A stretch of DNA of 64,000 nucleotides from Minwuia sp. (GTDB taxonomy: Bacteria; Pseudomonadota; Alphaproteobacteria; Minwuiales; Minwuiaceae), in NCBI GenBank assembly GCA_029210175.1, contig JARGPL010000001.1, positions 62,001 through 126,000 of the forward strand, read 5' to 3'. The first letter of the stretch is position 1. The number at the start of each line of letters is the position of its first letter. The position numbers and the translations under genes are program-made. The notes below the pieces were generated by a model. The model was not told the DNA's origin, did no database searches, and worked only from the letters and a program-made list of their open reading frames with translations. Positions 15,832 to 23,666 of this stretch are shown here, in pieces.

Positions 15832-16421
15832 AGCCGCCGGTCATCATCATCTTCTGCAAGGCCCCGCGGTTGGGTGCAGTCAAGACGCGGCTGGCGCGGG
15901 ACATTGGCGAGGCGCAGGCGCTGCGTTTCTATCGTGCGACCCTGGACGCCACCATCCGGCACGCACGGGCCATCGGCGTTGCGGACATCGTGCTCTGCGT
16001 GACACCCGACCACGATGCGGCTTCTGCCGACTGGCCCCGGGATCTTGCCCGCATTGGCCAGGGTGAGGGCGACCTGGGCGTCCGCATGGCCCGTGCACTG
16101 GCAGGCTTCAGGGATCGTCACCGTATTCTGATAGGTGGCGATATCCCTGACATGCGCCCGACAGACCTGCGCCACGCGATGCGTTTGCTGCACCGCCACG
16201 ACGCGATATTCGCCCCGGCAGAGGATGGCGGGTTCTGGCTGGTGGGGCTGGCGCAGGGGCGACAGCCCCCCGGCTTCCTGCAATCCGTCAGTTGGTCGAC
16301 ACCCGAAACCCTGGCCGGATCCCTGGCGACCCTGCCCGACGCATGGCGGGTCGGCCTCGCCCGCCGCTTGAATGACGTGGACGATGTGGAGGACTATCGC
16401 GGTGTCATGAATCGGCGGTGA
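15828..16421 (+). CDS. DUF2064/TIGR04282-type glycosyl- or nucleotidyltransferase
   Basis: 197 residues. 'IIFCKAPRLGAVKTRLA' at the N-terminus, 'LIGGDIPDMRPTDLRHA' and 'FAPAEDGGFWLVGL' in the middle are hallmarks of the DUF2064/TIGR04282 family, GT-A-like proteins paired with TIGR04283. The pair probably builds or transfers a sugar nucleotide in an unknown glycolipid or arsenosugar-like route. Its start overlaps the preceding stop (ATGA). The downstream molybdenum hydroxylase starts 25 nt after its stop. Confidence 0.88.
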   Translation: MKPPVIIIFCKAPRLGAVKTRLARDIGEAQALRFYRATLDATIRHARAIGVADIVLCVTPDHDAASADWPRDLARIGQGEGDLGVRMARALAGFRDRHRILIGGDIPDMRPTDLRHAMRLLHRHDAIFAPAEDGGFWLVGLAQGRQPPGFLQSVSWSTPETLAGSLATLPDAWRVGLARRLNDVDDVEDYRGVMNRR

Positions 16422-16446
16422 ACTGCCGGACGGGGAGGTTTACGTG

Positions 16447-18756
16447 ATGCGCTATGGCATTGGTCAGTCGGCAGTCCGGGTGGAGGATCAGCGGTTCCTG
16501 ACCGGGAACGGTCGTTATCTGGACGACATCACACCGGCGGGATGCCTGCATGCGGTCATGGTTCGGTCGCCGTCGGCCCACGCCCGCATTCGCAAGATCG
16601 ATGTGACGGCTGCGCGGGACCTGCCGGGTGTTGTCGCGGTCTATACGGATCAGGACTGGCAGGCCGCCGGACTGGGGCCGGTGCCGACGCGGGCTGCGAT
16701 CACCAACCTGGATGGTTCGCCGGTCTGCATTCCGGCGCGTTGGCCGCTGGCGCGTGGTCGGGTCCGGCACGTGGGGGACGGCATTGCCTTTGTCGTTGCC
16801 AGCAGCCGGGCGATTGCCGACGACGCGGCCCAGCTGGTGACGTACGAAATGGACGAACTGCCTGCCGTGATTGATTCGGTCGCCGCCCTCTCGGCGGATG
16901 CCCCTGCCGCAGTGCATGACGAGGCCCCGGACAATCGCAGCTTCACCTGGCAGAAGGGCGACCCGGCCCAGGCGGAGGCCGCGTTGGCCAAGGCTGCGCA
17001 CGTGGCGGAGGTGCGTCTGCACAACAATCGCATCGTCATCAACCCGATGGAAACGCGCGGCGTGCTGTGCATCTACGATGCGGAGCAGGATTTCTTCACG
17101 GTTTCCGGCTCCATCCAGAACGTGTTCATGTATCGCCAGATGCTGGCGGAGAAGGTGTTCGATGTCCCCCTGGAGCGGATGCGGGTGGTGGCCTACGACG
17201 TGGGCGGCGGCTTCGGTGGCAAGAACCAGGTGCAGCCTGAGCATCTGCTGACCGTATTCGCCGCACGGGAACTGAAGTGTCCCGTGAAGTGGGTGGCGGA
17301 CAGGTCGGAAGGATTTCTGACTGACGGGCAGGGCCGTGACCAGCAGACGCGGGTGCGTCTGGCGCTGGACAAGGACCACCGCTTCACCGCGCTGCATGTG
17401 GAGACGACGGTGGATCTCGGCGCCTACGTTTCCACCAACGGGACCGGGGTGCCAACAGGGGCGACGACGTCCGTGATGGGCGGTCCCTATGACATTCCTG
17501 CGGTCTACAACATCGTCCATGGCGCTTTCACCAATACCGTGCCGACGGATGCCTATCGCGGTGCCGGTCGGCCCGAAGCCTGTTTTCTGCTGGAACGGGT
17601 GGTGGATGTCGCGGCGGCGGAGCTGGGTGTCGATCCGATGGCGCTGCGCCGACAGAATTTCATTGCGCCAGCCAGCCTGCCCTACAAGGCGTCGCTGGGT
17701 CATACCATCGATTCCGGGGATTTCGCGGCCCTGCTCGACCGGGCGCTGGCCCAGGGGGATGTGGATGGTTTCGCCGCCCGTGCGCAGGAATCCCGGGCGC
17801 GCGGCAAGCTTCGCGGACTGGGTGTGGCGAGTTATCTGGAGGCGACGCTGGGTGTGCCTACCGAATATGCCCGGCTGGAATTCGACGCCTCCGGTGCCGT
17901 GACGCTCGCCGTCGGAACCCAGTCGAACGGCCAGAGTCATGAGACGACCTTCGCGCAGATCGTGTCGGAGAAGCTGCGGATTGACTTCGATCAGATCCGG
18001 TTTCGCCAGTCCGATACCGACCAGACGCCGATCGGGCATGGCCACGGGGGCTCCCGCTCCCTGCAACTGGCGGGCAGTGCGATCCTCAACGCTGCGGACA
18101 AGCTGGTGGAAAAGGCAAAGGTCCATGCTGCCGAATTGCTGGAGGCGGCAGCGGAAGATATCGACTTCGACAATGGCACGTTCCGGGTCGTGGGCACGGA
18201 CCGGCGGGTCAACTGGCCCGACATTGCCGCGGCAGCGCTTTCGACGGCACGTCCGGCGGCAGAGCGCGGCCTGTCGGATGAGGATACCTACACGAAGGAT
18301 GGCACTGCCTATCCCAATGGCTGCCACATTGCGGAGATCGAGATCGATCCGGCGACGGGGATGCTCACTGTGGAGCGCTATACCGCCCTGGATGACTTCG
18401 GCCGCATCGTCAATCCGATGGTCGTGACCGGGCAGGTGATGGGCGGTATCATGCAGGGTGTCGGACAGGCCGTCCTGGAACACACGGTCTATGACCCTGT
18501 TTCAGGGCAGCTCCTCAGTGGCTCCTTCATGGACTACTGCATGCCCCGGGCGTCCGACTTGCCGGACACCGACATTGCGTTCTTCGAGGACGCGCCGACC
18601 CGGACGTCCCCCATCGGCGCCAAGGGCTGTGGAGAGGCGGGGACCATCGCCGGGCCACCCGCCATTGCCAGCGCCATCTGCAACGCCCTTGGTGTGACGC
18701 ACGTGGACATGCCCTACACACCGGAAAAGGTCTGGCAGCTGATCCAGAAGGGCTGA
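16447..18756 (+). CDS. Molybdenum hydroxylase large subunit (CoxL/xanthine dehydrogenase family), orphan
   Basis: 769 residues. A CoxL-type molybdopterin-cytosine-dinucleotide subunit: 'VGGGFGGKNQVQPEH', an 'AYRGAGRPEA' loop typical of form II CoxL-like proteins (not the Cys loop of true CO dehydrogenase), and 'KGCGEAGTIAGPPAI' with the catalytic Glu near the C-terminus. Members hydroxylate aldehydes, N-heterocycles or other carbons. ATG 16447 follows GGGGAGG by about 8 nt. Neither the 2Fe-2S small subunit nor the FAD medium subunit is adjacent, so partners must be elsewhere. The gene ends 16 nt from the convergent folD. Confidence 0.9.
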   Translation: MRYGIGQSAVRVEDQRFLTGNGRYLDDITPAGCLHAVMVRSPSAHARIRKIDVTAARDLPGVVAVYTDQDWQAAGLGPVPTRAAITNLDGSPVCIPARWPLARGRVRHVGDGIAFVVASSRAIADDAAQLVTYEMDELPAVIDSVAALSADAPAAVHDEAPDNRSFTWQKGDPAQAEAALAKAAHVAEVRLHNNRIVINPMETRGVLCIYDAEQDFFTVSGSIQNVFMYRQMLAEKVFDVPLERMRVVAYDVGGGFGGKNQVQPEHLLTVFAARELKCPVKWVADRSEGFLTDGQGRDQQTRVRLALDKDHRFTALHVETTVDLGAYVSTNGTGVPTGATTSVMGGPYDIPAVYNIVHGAFTNTVPTDAYRGAGRPEACFLLERVVDVAAAELGVDPMALRRQNFIAPASLPYKASLGHTIDSGDFAALLDRALAQGDVDGFAARAQESRARGKLRGLGVASYLEATLGVPTEYARLEFDASGAVTLAVGTQSNGQSHETTFAQIVSEKLRIDFDQIRFRQSDTDQTPIGHGHGGSRSLQLAGSAILNAADKLVEKAKVHAAELLEAAAEDIDFDNGTFRVVGTDRRVNWPDIAAAALSTARPAAERGLSDEDTYTKDGTAYPNGCHIAEIEIDPATGMLTVERYTALDDFGRIVNPMVVTGQVMGGIMQGVGQAVLEHTVYDPVSGQLLSGSFMDYCMPRASDLPDTDIAFFEDAPTRTSPIGAKGCGEAGTIAGPPAIASAICNALGVTHVDMPYTPEKVWQLIQKG

Positions 18757-18772
18757 TCCGGCAGGGCCGAGG

Positions 18773-19666
18773 TCAGACGGCCGGTTCGTCGATCCCGGCG
18801 GCGCGGCAGGCGGCGGTGATGGTGTTGGCCAGCAGGCAGGCGATTGTCATCGGGCCGACACCGCCGGGAACGGGCGTGATGCCACCCGCATGGCCGACAG
18901 CCGCAGCGAAGTCCACATCACCCACCAGCCGTGTCTTGCCATCTTCCTTTGGCACCCGGTTGATGCCGACATCGATCACCGTGGCACCGGGGCTGATCCA
19001 GTCGCCCTGCACGAAATGCGGGCGCCCCACGGCAGCGACGATGATGTCGGCACTGCGGCACAGTTCCGGCAGGTTGCGGGTCCGGCTGTGGGCGATGGTC
19101 ACCGTGCAATTGGCCTGCAGCAGCAACATCGCCATCGGCTTGCCCACGATATTGGACCGGCCGACCACGACGGCGTGCAGGCCGGACAGATCGCCCAGCC
19201 GGTCCTGCAGCATCATCAGGCAGCCGCGCGGGGTGCAGGGCACCAGGGCGGGCAGGCCAACCTGCAGCCGCCCGGTATTGATGACGTGGAAACCGTCGAC
19301 ATCCTTCGCCGGGTCGATACGGTCCAGCACAGCGGTTTCGTCGATCTGATCGGGCAGGGGCAGTTGCACCAGAATGCCGTGAATGCCGTTATCGGCGTTC
19401 AGCCGATCGACCACGGCCAGAACCTCGTCCTGGGTGGCACTTGCGTCCAGGCGAATTTCGTCGGATCGCATGCCCACTTCGTTGGTCTGCTTCGCCTTGT
19501 TGCGCACATAGACCTGGCTGGCCGGATCCTCCCCCACCAGAACCACCGCCAGACCCGGCTTCAGGCCATGATCCCGCAGCAGGACCTCGGTCTGTGCCTG
19601 AACGGTTGCCCTGACCCGGGCGGCGAATTCCTTGCCGTCAATGCGGTTGTCCTGTAGCGTCGTCAT
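18773..19666 (-). CDS. folD: Bifunctional methylene-THF dehydrogenase/methenyl-THF cyclohydrolase
   Basis: 297 residues, cytoplasmic. Interconverts 5,10-methylene-, methenyl- and 10-formyl-tetrahydrofolate with NADP. '[11 protein letters not shown]' carries the catalytic Lys, '[13 protein letters not shown]' and '[11 protein letters not shown]' are family signatures, '[17 protein letters not shown]' is the NADP site and '[16 protein letters not shown]' the C-terminal motif. Normal length. It would process the C1 units produced by the upstream GcvT-type enzyme. Ends close to the convergent molybdenum hydroxylase gene; the DUF167 gene is upstream on the same strand. Confidence 0.97.
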   Translation of the reverse strand: MTTLQDNRIDGKEFAARVRATVQAQTEVLLRDHGLKPGLAVVLVGEDPASQVYVRNKAKQTNEVGMRSDEIRLDASATQDEVLAVVDRLNADNGIHGILVQLPLPDQIDETAVLDRIDPAKDVDGFHVINTGRLQVGLPALVPCTPRGCLMMLQDRLGDLSGLHAVVVGRSNIVGKPMAMLLLQANCTVTIAHSRTRNLPELCRSADIIVAAVGRPHFVQGDWISPGATVIDVGINRVPKEDGKTRLVGDVDFAAAVGHAGGITPVPGGVGPMTIACLLANTITAACRAAGIDEPAV

Positions 19667-19681
19667 GTCGGATCCGTTCCC

Positions 19682-19978
19682 TCAAGTGGTGAGTGCCTGC
19701 AGCAGGCGATGCCGCAGGTCGGCTTCATTGCCTGCAATCTGAACATCCTTGGCCCGGCTTGTTGCCCCGCGCACGACTTCGATGTCCCTTGGTGCGACGC
19801 CCAGGGTATCGGCGAGCAGTCTGACCACCGCCATGTTGGCCTTGCCCTTTTCGGGCGGCGCGGCGACGCGGATGCGCAGCCGTTGCGATCCGTCAGGTTC
19901 CGTCCGCCAGCCCGTCAGCTGCGACCGGCTGGCCCCCGGGGACACATGCAGACGCAGGTTCAGCACGGCCAGTGGCAC
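19682..19978 (-). CDS. DUF167 family protein (YggU-like)
   Basis: 98 residues starting at a GTG. 'HVSPGASRSQLTGW', 'LRIRVAAPPEKGKANMAVVRLLA' and 'VEVVRGATSRAKDVQI' are the conserved DUF167 patterns. Function unknown; the family is small, cytoplasmic and almost always near yggT, as here. The start codon directly follows the yggT-like stop codon (TGA then GTG), so the two are co-translated. Confidence 0.9.
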   Translation of the reverse strand: MPLAVLNLRLHVSPGASRSQLTGWRTEPDGSQRLRIRVAAPPEKGKANMAVVRLLADTLGVAPRDIEVVRGATSRAKDVQIAGNEADLRHRLLQALTT

Positions 19979-20281
19979 TCAGGTCATGTAACCGGCGCAG
20001 AAACCCATGATGTCGCAGATGATGAACGTGCGCGCGACCATCAGCAGGATGATCAGCGCAATGGGCGACAGGTCGATGCCACCCAGATCCGGAATCAGCC
20101 GCCGGATCGGGGCCAGCGCCGGTTCGGTGATGCGATAGAGGAACGTGCCGATGGTGCGGGCGATATTGTTGTGCGGGTTCAGAACATTGAACGCGACCAG
20201 CCAGCTCATGATCGCGGATGCGATCAGACAGAAGATGTAGAAATCGACCACGAAGTCGATCAGTTGTGCGATGGCTGCCAT
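19979..20281 (-). CDS. YggT family membrane protein
   Basis: 100 residues with two hydrophobic segments (about 5-30 and 65-95) and the conserved 'EPALAPIRRLIPDLGGIDLSPI' stretch of the YggT family. Related proteins assist membrane-protein or osmotic functions, and in plants a YggT relative helps attach cytochrome heme; the bacterial role is not settled. Upstream of DUF167 on the same strand. Confidence 0.9.
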   Translation of the reverse strand: MAAIAQLIDFVVDFYIFCLIASAIMSWLVAFNVLNPHNNIARTIGTFLYRITEPALAPIRRLIPDLGGIDLSPIALIILLMVARTFIICDIMGFCAGYMT

Positions 20282-20367
20282 GCCGACGGTTCCTGCATTC
20301 TGGTGAGAGCCTGAGCGGCACGTTTAACGCAGATTTGGGCCCAAGGGAATTCCCGAACCGGAGCCAT

Positions 20368-20492
20368 GATCGTTCCATTGTCAGTTTGCATCATCAGCCC
20401 GCCTCCCCACCGGGCCATCTACTGGATAATCCTGAATGGGTAGCCGGGTGGGGGAGTGGGCTGGTGCGATTCCATCATTCGATGGACTGATC
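20368..20492. repeat. 125-bp dispersed palindromic element, copy 1 (inverted orientation)
   Basis: Bounded by GATC at both ends (20368-20371, 20489-20492). The core arms are about 30 nt each, around 20395-20424 and 20440-20469, and are imperfect (about eight mismatches). The loop CTGGATAATCCTGAA is, except for one base, the reverse complement of the loop in copy 3 at 55.7 kb. The flanks also match copy 3 when reversed. So this is a copy of the same element inserted in the other direction. Confidence 0.75.
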
Positions 20493-20516
20493 CTGGTGCC
20501 GCTGCGTGTCGCAGAC

Positions 20517-20562
20517 AAAAAAATGGCGGGTACCAGCAGAGGGGGGGGGCTGGTACCCGCCA
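20517..20562 (-). terminator. Strong Rho-independent terminator
   Basis: Perfect 14-bp stem (20549-20562 with 20524-20537), 11-nt loop and seven T residues (A at 20517-20523 on the plus strand). It ends the transcript of the small secreted protein and the candidate RNA. Confidence 0.9.
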
Positions 20563-20600
20563 GTCAGGGAAACCGGTCGGGAGGGGTGGGGACCGGTCTC
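20517..20600 (-). ncRNA. Second candidate two-hairpin small RNA with C-rich loops
   Basis: On the minus strand, hairpin 1 (7-bp stem, 20591-20597 with 20572-20578) exposes a loop CCCACCCCTCCC. Hairpin 2 (perfect 14-bp stem, 20549-20562 with 20524-20537) exposes CCCCCCCCTCT and is followed by seven T residues. The layout copies that of the RNA candidate at 13.0 kb: a hairpin, a short linker, then a terminator hairpin, both with pyrimidine-rich anti-Shine-Dalgarno-like loops. It starts 67 nt after the stop codon of a small secreted protein gene, matching cuckoo RNAs that are processed from 3' ends of small mRNAs. The 14-bp terminator makes a real transcript end likely; the regulatory role is inference. 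Confidence 0.6.
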
Positions 20601-20666
20601 AGGGATTGGAGGGAAGTGCAGCATCCGTCAGGGGTGGAGGGACGGAGGCGCGGTATTTCTGTCGGG

Positions 20667-20894
20667 TCAGTATGTGCCGTTCGCGACCGCGCGGCGGTAT
20701 GTGGTGAACTCACCCGTGTAATCCTGGTACAGGGTCATCGCGCCACGGGGCACGCTAACCTGCTGCTGCGACGTCACGCTGTCCTGTGACGCGTCGTGCT
20801 TGCCCGGCATGGCCGAACTGACGCCGAGACTCGCCAGCAGGGCAATGGCAACGATCCAGACCCCCAGGTGCTGTCGAACAATGCGGCTCATCAT
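20667..20894 (-). CDS. Small secreted protein of unknown function
   Basis: 75 residues from the ATG at 20894 (GGGAAAG just upstream; the next codon is also ATG). A basic start followed by 'VWIVAIALLASLGVSSA' is a typical Sec signal peptide, leaving a mature peptide of about 50 residues, Gln/Ser/Thr-rich with 'MTLYQDYTGEFTTYRR'. Not recognised. Its 3' region carries a candidate small RNA and a strong terminator, which supports real transcription. Divergent from nudC. Confidence 0.65.
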   Translation of the reverse strand: MMSRIVRQHLGVWIVAIALLASLGVSSAMPGKHDASQDSVTSQQQVSVPRGAMTLYQDYTGEFTTYRRAVANGTY

Positions 20895-21243
20895 GGTCTT
20901 TCCCAATCTTGGCTTTCGTCTCCGCCAGGCGCCGCGCCCGAAGGTGGCTGTTCCGTGGCGGCGGGTCCGTCATGGACCCTGGGGCTGTGTCCAGCGTGGT
21001 TACCTTCTCCGTAACCCTGCTGCTGATGACACCTAGATGGGATACCCGGATAGCAAATCAACATATATCGACCCGATATAGGTCATTTTTTTCCGATTTG
21101 TCCGCCCTGAAGGGCCGTTCGTCGTGTGCCCGCATTTGCCGTTTGCCGGAAATGGGCTAGAACGAATGCATTCAAAAGGCATCCGCGCCTGCTTCTCGAC
21201 CAGGTGTCGCGAACGTGATGCCGAGGGGGGGAATCTGCTGCCA
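20895..21243. promoter_or_regulatory. Divergent promoter region with two perfect inverted repeats
   Basis: This 349-nt gap separates the small secreted protein (minus) from nudC (plus). GGTTAC/GTAACC (20998-21003/21011-21016, 7-nt spacer) and TATATCG/CGATATA (21064-21070/21074-21080, 3-nt spacer) are perfect inverted repeats, typical of dimeric regulator sites. The stretch around 21040-21095 is unusually AT-rich for this genome, as expected for a promoter. No gene is seen in it. Confidence 0.45.
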
Positions 21244-22176
21244 ATGACCATGACCTATGATGATCCGATCACTTTCGCCGGCGCGCCACTCGACCGTGCC
21301 TCCGAACACCGCAAGAACGGCGACTGGCTTGCCGGGCAGATGATGGATCGCAACAGCCGCTTCATGCCGGTGTCCCGGCTGCGGGCCTTCATCGACATCA
21401 GCGCCGAGCCGGAAATCGCCTGGTGTTCTCCGCTGGAAGTGCTGGATCTGATCGAGGAACATCGGCCCCTGCTGCTCGGCGTTCGCGACGGGATCGCCCA
21501 TTTCGCGATCGAGGCGGATCCCCGCCGTGCACCGCGCGATGCTGTCTGGCCCGACAAGGGCAAGTTCATCGATGTCCGCTCCATCGCCCCGGCGCTGGCA
21601 GAAGGTCAGGCATCCATCCTTGCCCAGGCCCGGTCAATGCTGGACTGGCATCAGCGCCATCAGTTCTGTGCGGTCTGTGGTGCCCCGTCGGAAATGCGCG
21701 AAGCCGGTTACATGCGCGCCTGCAGCAGCGATGACTGCAAGGCGCAGCATTTCCCGCGCACCGATCCGGTGACGATCATGCTGGTCTTTGATGGTGACCG
21801 GTGTCTGCTGGGGCGTCAGCCGCGGTTCCCCGCCGGGTCCTATTCAGCGCTGGCCGGGTTCATGGAACCGGGTGAATCCATCGAAGAATGCGTCCGTCGG
21901 GAGATCTGGGAGGAAGCGGGTCTGGAAATCGGAGACGTGCGCTATGTGGCCTCGCAACCCTGGCCGTTCCCCTCCAGCCTGATGATCGGCTGCTTCGCGG
22001 AGGCGAAGACGACCGAGATCACGGTCGATCTGGAGGAACTGGAAGATGCAAAGTGGTTCAGCCGTGAAGAGGTTGCCACCATGATCGAACGCGCTGGGGC
22101 CAGCGAAGGACTGCGCATGCCGCCAGCCCTTTCCCTTGCCCATCAACTCGCCCGTCGCTGGCTTGCTGGCGTCTGA
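21244..22176 (+). CDS. nudC: NAD(+) diphosphatase (NADH pyrophosphatase)
   Basis: 310 residues. A zinc ribbon (Cys142, Cys145, Cys160, Cys165) precedes the Nudix domain: 'GFMEPGESIEECVRREIWEEAG' pattern at 205-226, followed by the NudC signature 'SQPWPFPSS' at 237-245. Such enzymes hydrolyse NAD(H) and can remove NAD caps from RNA. ATG at 21244 is preferred since a G-rich ribosome site lies about 11 nt upstream and upstream codons are not protein-like; ATG 21250 is an alternative. Divergent from the small secreted protein gene. Confidence 0.92.
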   Translation: MTMTYDDPITFAGAPLDRASEHRKNGDWLAGQMMDRNSRFMPVSRLRAFIDISAEPEIAWCSPLEVLDLIEEHRPLLLGVRDGIAHFAIEADPRRAPRDAVWPDKGKFIDVRSIAPALAEGQASILAQARSMLDWHQRHQFCAVCGAPSEMREAGYMRACSSDDCKAQHFPRTDPVTIMLVFDGDRCLLGRQPRFPAGSYSALAGFMEPGESIEECVRREIWEEAGLEIGDVRYVASQPWPFPSSLMIGCFAEAKTTEITVDLEELEDAKWFSREEVATMIERAGASEGLRMPPALSLAHQLARRWLAGV

Positions 22177-22364
22177 GGCGAAGCACCTGTCGCCACCCGC
22201 ACCCCGGAAAAGCGTCGACGCCGGGTCCTCGCCCGGCGTGACAGTGGGGGGTAATGCGCGCACTCTCCACCACCGCCCCAACCTGTCATGCCGGACAAGC
22301 GCAGCGCCGATCCGGTACCCAAGCTCTGCGGACCTTGCCTGTTCACCCGAGCGTGGGCCGGGTA
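22177..22364. repeat. Convergent intergenic spacer with short palindromes
   Basis: Between nudC and the acyl-CoA dehydrogenase gene. ACGCCGGG/CCCGGCGT (22218-22225/22232-22239, 6-nt loop) is a perfect hairpin, and CCGGA/TCCGG (22291-22295/22311-22315) follows a 'TGTCATGCCGGA' string like a palindromic repeat common in alphaproteobacterial intergenic DNA. The first hairpin has no T-run, so termination is uncertain. Confidence 0.45.
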
Positions 22365-23603
22365 TCAGTCACGGAATTTCCTGAACAGGTCGTGCGCCAC
22401 CTTGCGGATCTGGATTTCTTCCGTGCCTTCGGTGATGCGATAGCGCCGGTGATGGCGATAGATGTGCTCGAACGGCTTGTAGCGGGTATAGCCCATGCCA
22501 CCATGCACCTGCATCGCCCTGTCCGCCGCCTCGCAGACAAAGCGGTTGGCGCGATAGTTGGCCATGGCGACCCAGTGGGTCACTTCCATGTGGTGGGCCT
22601 GATCCAGATGCCAGGCACTCTTGTAGACCAGATTGCGCAGCATCTCGGCTTCGGTGTTCAGTTCCGCCAGCGGCCACTGGATCGCCTGGTTGGCGCTGAG
22701 TGGCTTGCCCCAGGTGACCCTGTTGTTGGCCCATTTGACTGCTTCGTCGACGCAATACTGCCCCGCCCCCAGACTGGATGCCGCCTGCCGGATCCGGTTT
22801 TCATGGAAGAACGCCTGCGCGCATTCCAGTCCGCGGCCTTCCTTGTGCAAGATGGCATCGTCGGGCACCCAGACATCGCGGAAATGCACCTCCGCATGGT
22901 CCGACGGCATGTTGAACGTCCAGTGCATGTAGGCAATGTCCACGCCCGGTGTTTCGACCGGCACGATGAAGGCCGTGATGCCGGACGGGCGGCCCACATC
23001 GCCTGACGTGCGGGCGAAGACCACATCATGGGACGCATTCGACATGCCGGAATTCCACCGCTTGGTGCCGTTGATCAGCCAGCCGCCGTCCTTCTGCACC
23101 GCCGTGGTTTCCATGTAGGTCGCGTCGGAGCCGTGGTTGGGCTCCGTCACGCCGAAGGCGACGCGTTTCCGGCCGGTGATCATGTCTTCGATGAATTCGG
23201 CCTTCTGCGCGTCGTTGGCGACGGCGTGAAAGATCATCGCGACGGGGAAGTTGCCGACGATGGAGCTTTCGTTCTGCAGGTCGTTGTGCAGACCCAGTCC
23301 CCGGTGCGCCAGATGCTCCCGAATGATTGCCATGCCGAGGTTTGACCCGTCGGAGCCGCCGATATCGGTCGGCAGCGCCCAGCGCAGATGACCGGCCTTG
23401 TCGGCGCGCCGCTTCATCTCGGCCAGCAGTTCTTCCCATTCTTCCTTCGGGCGTCCGCCGTTGTCCCAGTCGGTACGCTCATATTCGCGCCGATGGTCGA
23501 AGAACTTGATGTTCTCCTCCTCCAGCGGCTTGATCTCCTTCTCGATGAAGGCATCCAGCACGCCGATATAGTCGCTGATCTCGCGTGGTATCGTGAAGTC
23601 CAT
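22365..23603 (-). CDS. Acyl-CoA dehydrogenase
   Basis: 412 residues, FAD-dependent, cytoplasmic; introduces the trans-2 double bond in acyl-CoA. 'AFGVTEPNHGSDATYMETTA' is the FAD/substrate signature, 'QVHGGMGYTRYKPFEHIYRHHRRYRITEGTEEI' region the C-terminal FAD contact. Start at 23603 because GGGAGGG sits just upstream; the ORF reads further but without a ribosome site. Substrate chain unknown. A quinone-oxidoreductase-like gene lies upstream on the same strand, 63 nt away. Confidence 0.92.
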   Translation of the reverse strand: MDFTIPREISDYIGVLDAFIEKEIKPLEEENIKFFDHRREYERTDWDNGGRPKEEWEELLAEMKRRADKAGHLRWALPTDIGGSDGSNLGMAIIREHLAHRGLGLHNDLQNESSIVGNFPVAMIFHAVANDAQKAEFIEDMITGRKRVAFGVTEPNHGSDATYMETTAVQKDGGWLINGTKRWNSGMSNASHDVVFARTSGDVGRPSGITAFIVPVETPGVDIAYMHWTFNMPSDHAEVHFRDVWVPDDAILHKEGRGLECAQAFFHENRIRQAASSLGAGQYCVDEAVKWANNRVTWGKPLSANQAIQWPLAELNTEAEMLRNLVYKSAWHLDQAHHMEVTHWVAMANYRANRFVCEAADRAMQVHGGMGYTRYKPFEHIYRHHRRYRITEGTEEIQIRKVAHDLFRKFRD

Positions 23604-23666
23604 GGTTGACCCTCCCCCGGGGTGTGATTTCTTGCGAATGCCGCGACAGCTGCCGACAGCCCGCAC

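Noticed and set aside
16405-18483. 692-codon open frame on the minus strand
   Set aside because: Mirror of the molybdenum hydroxylase gene, which has clear motifs on the plus strand.
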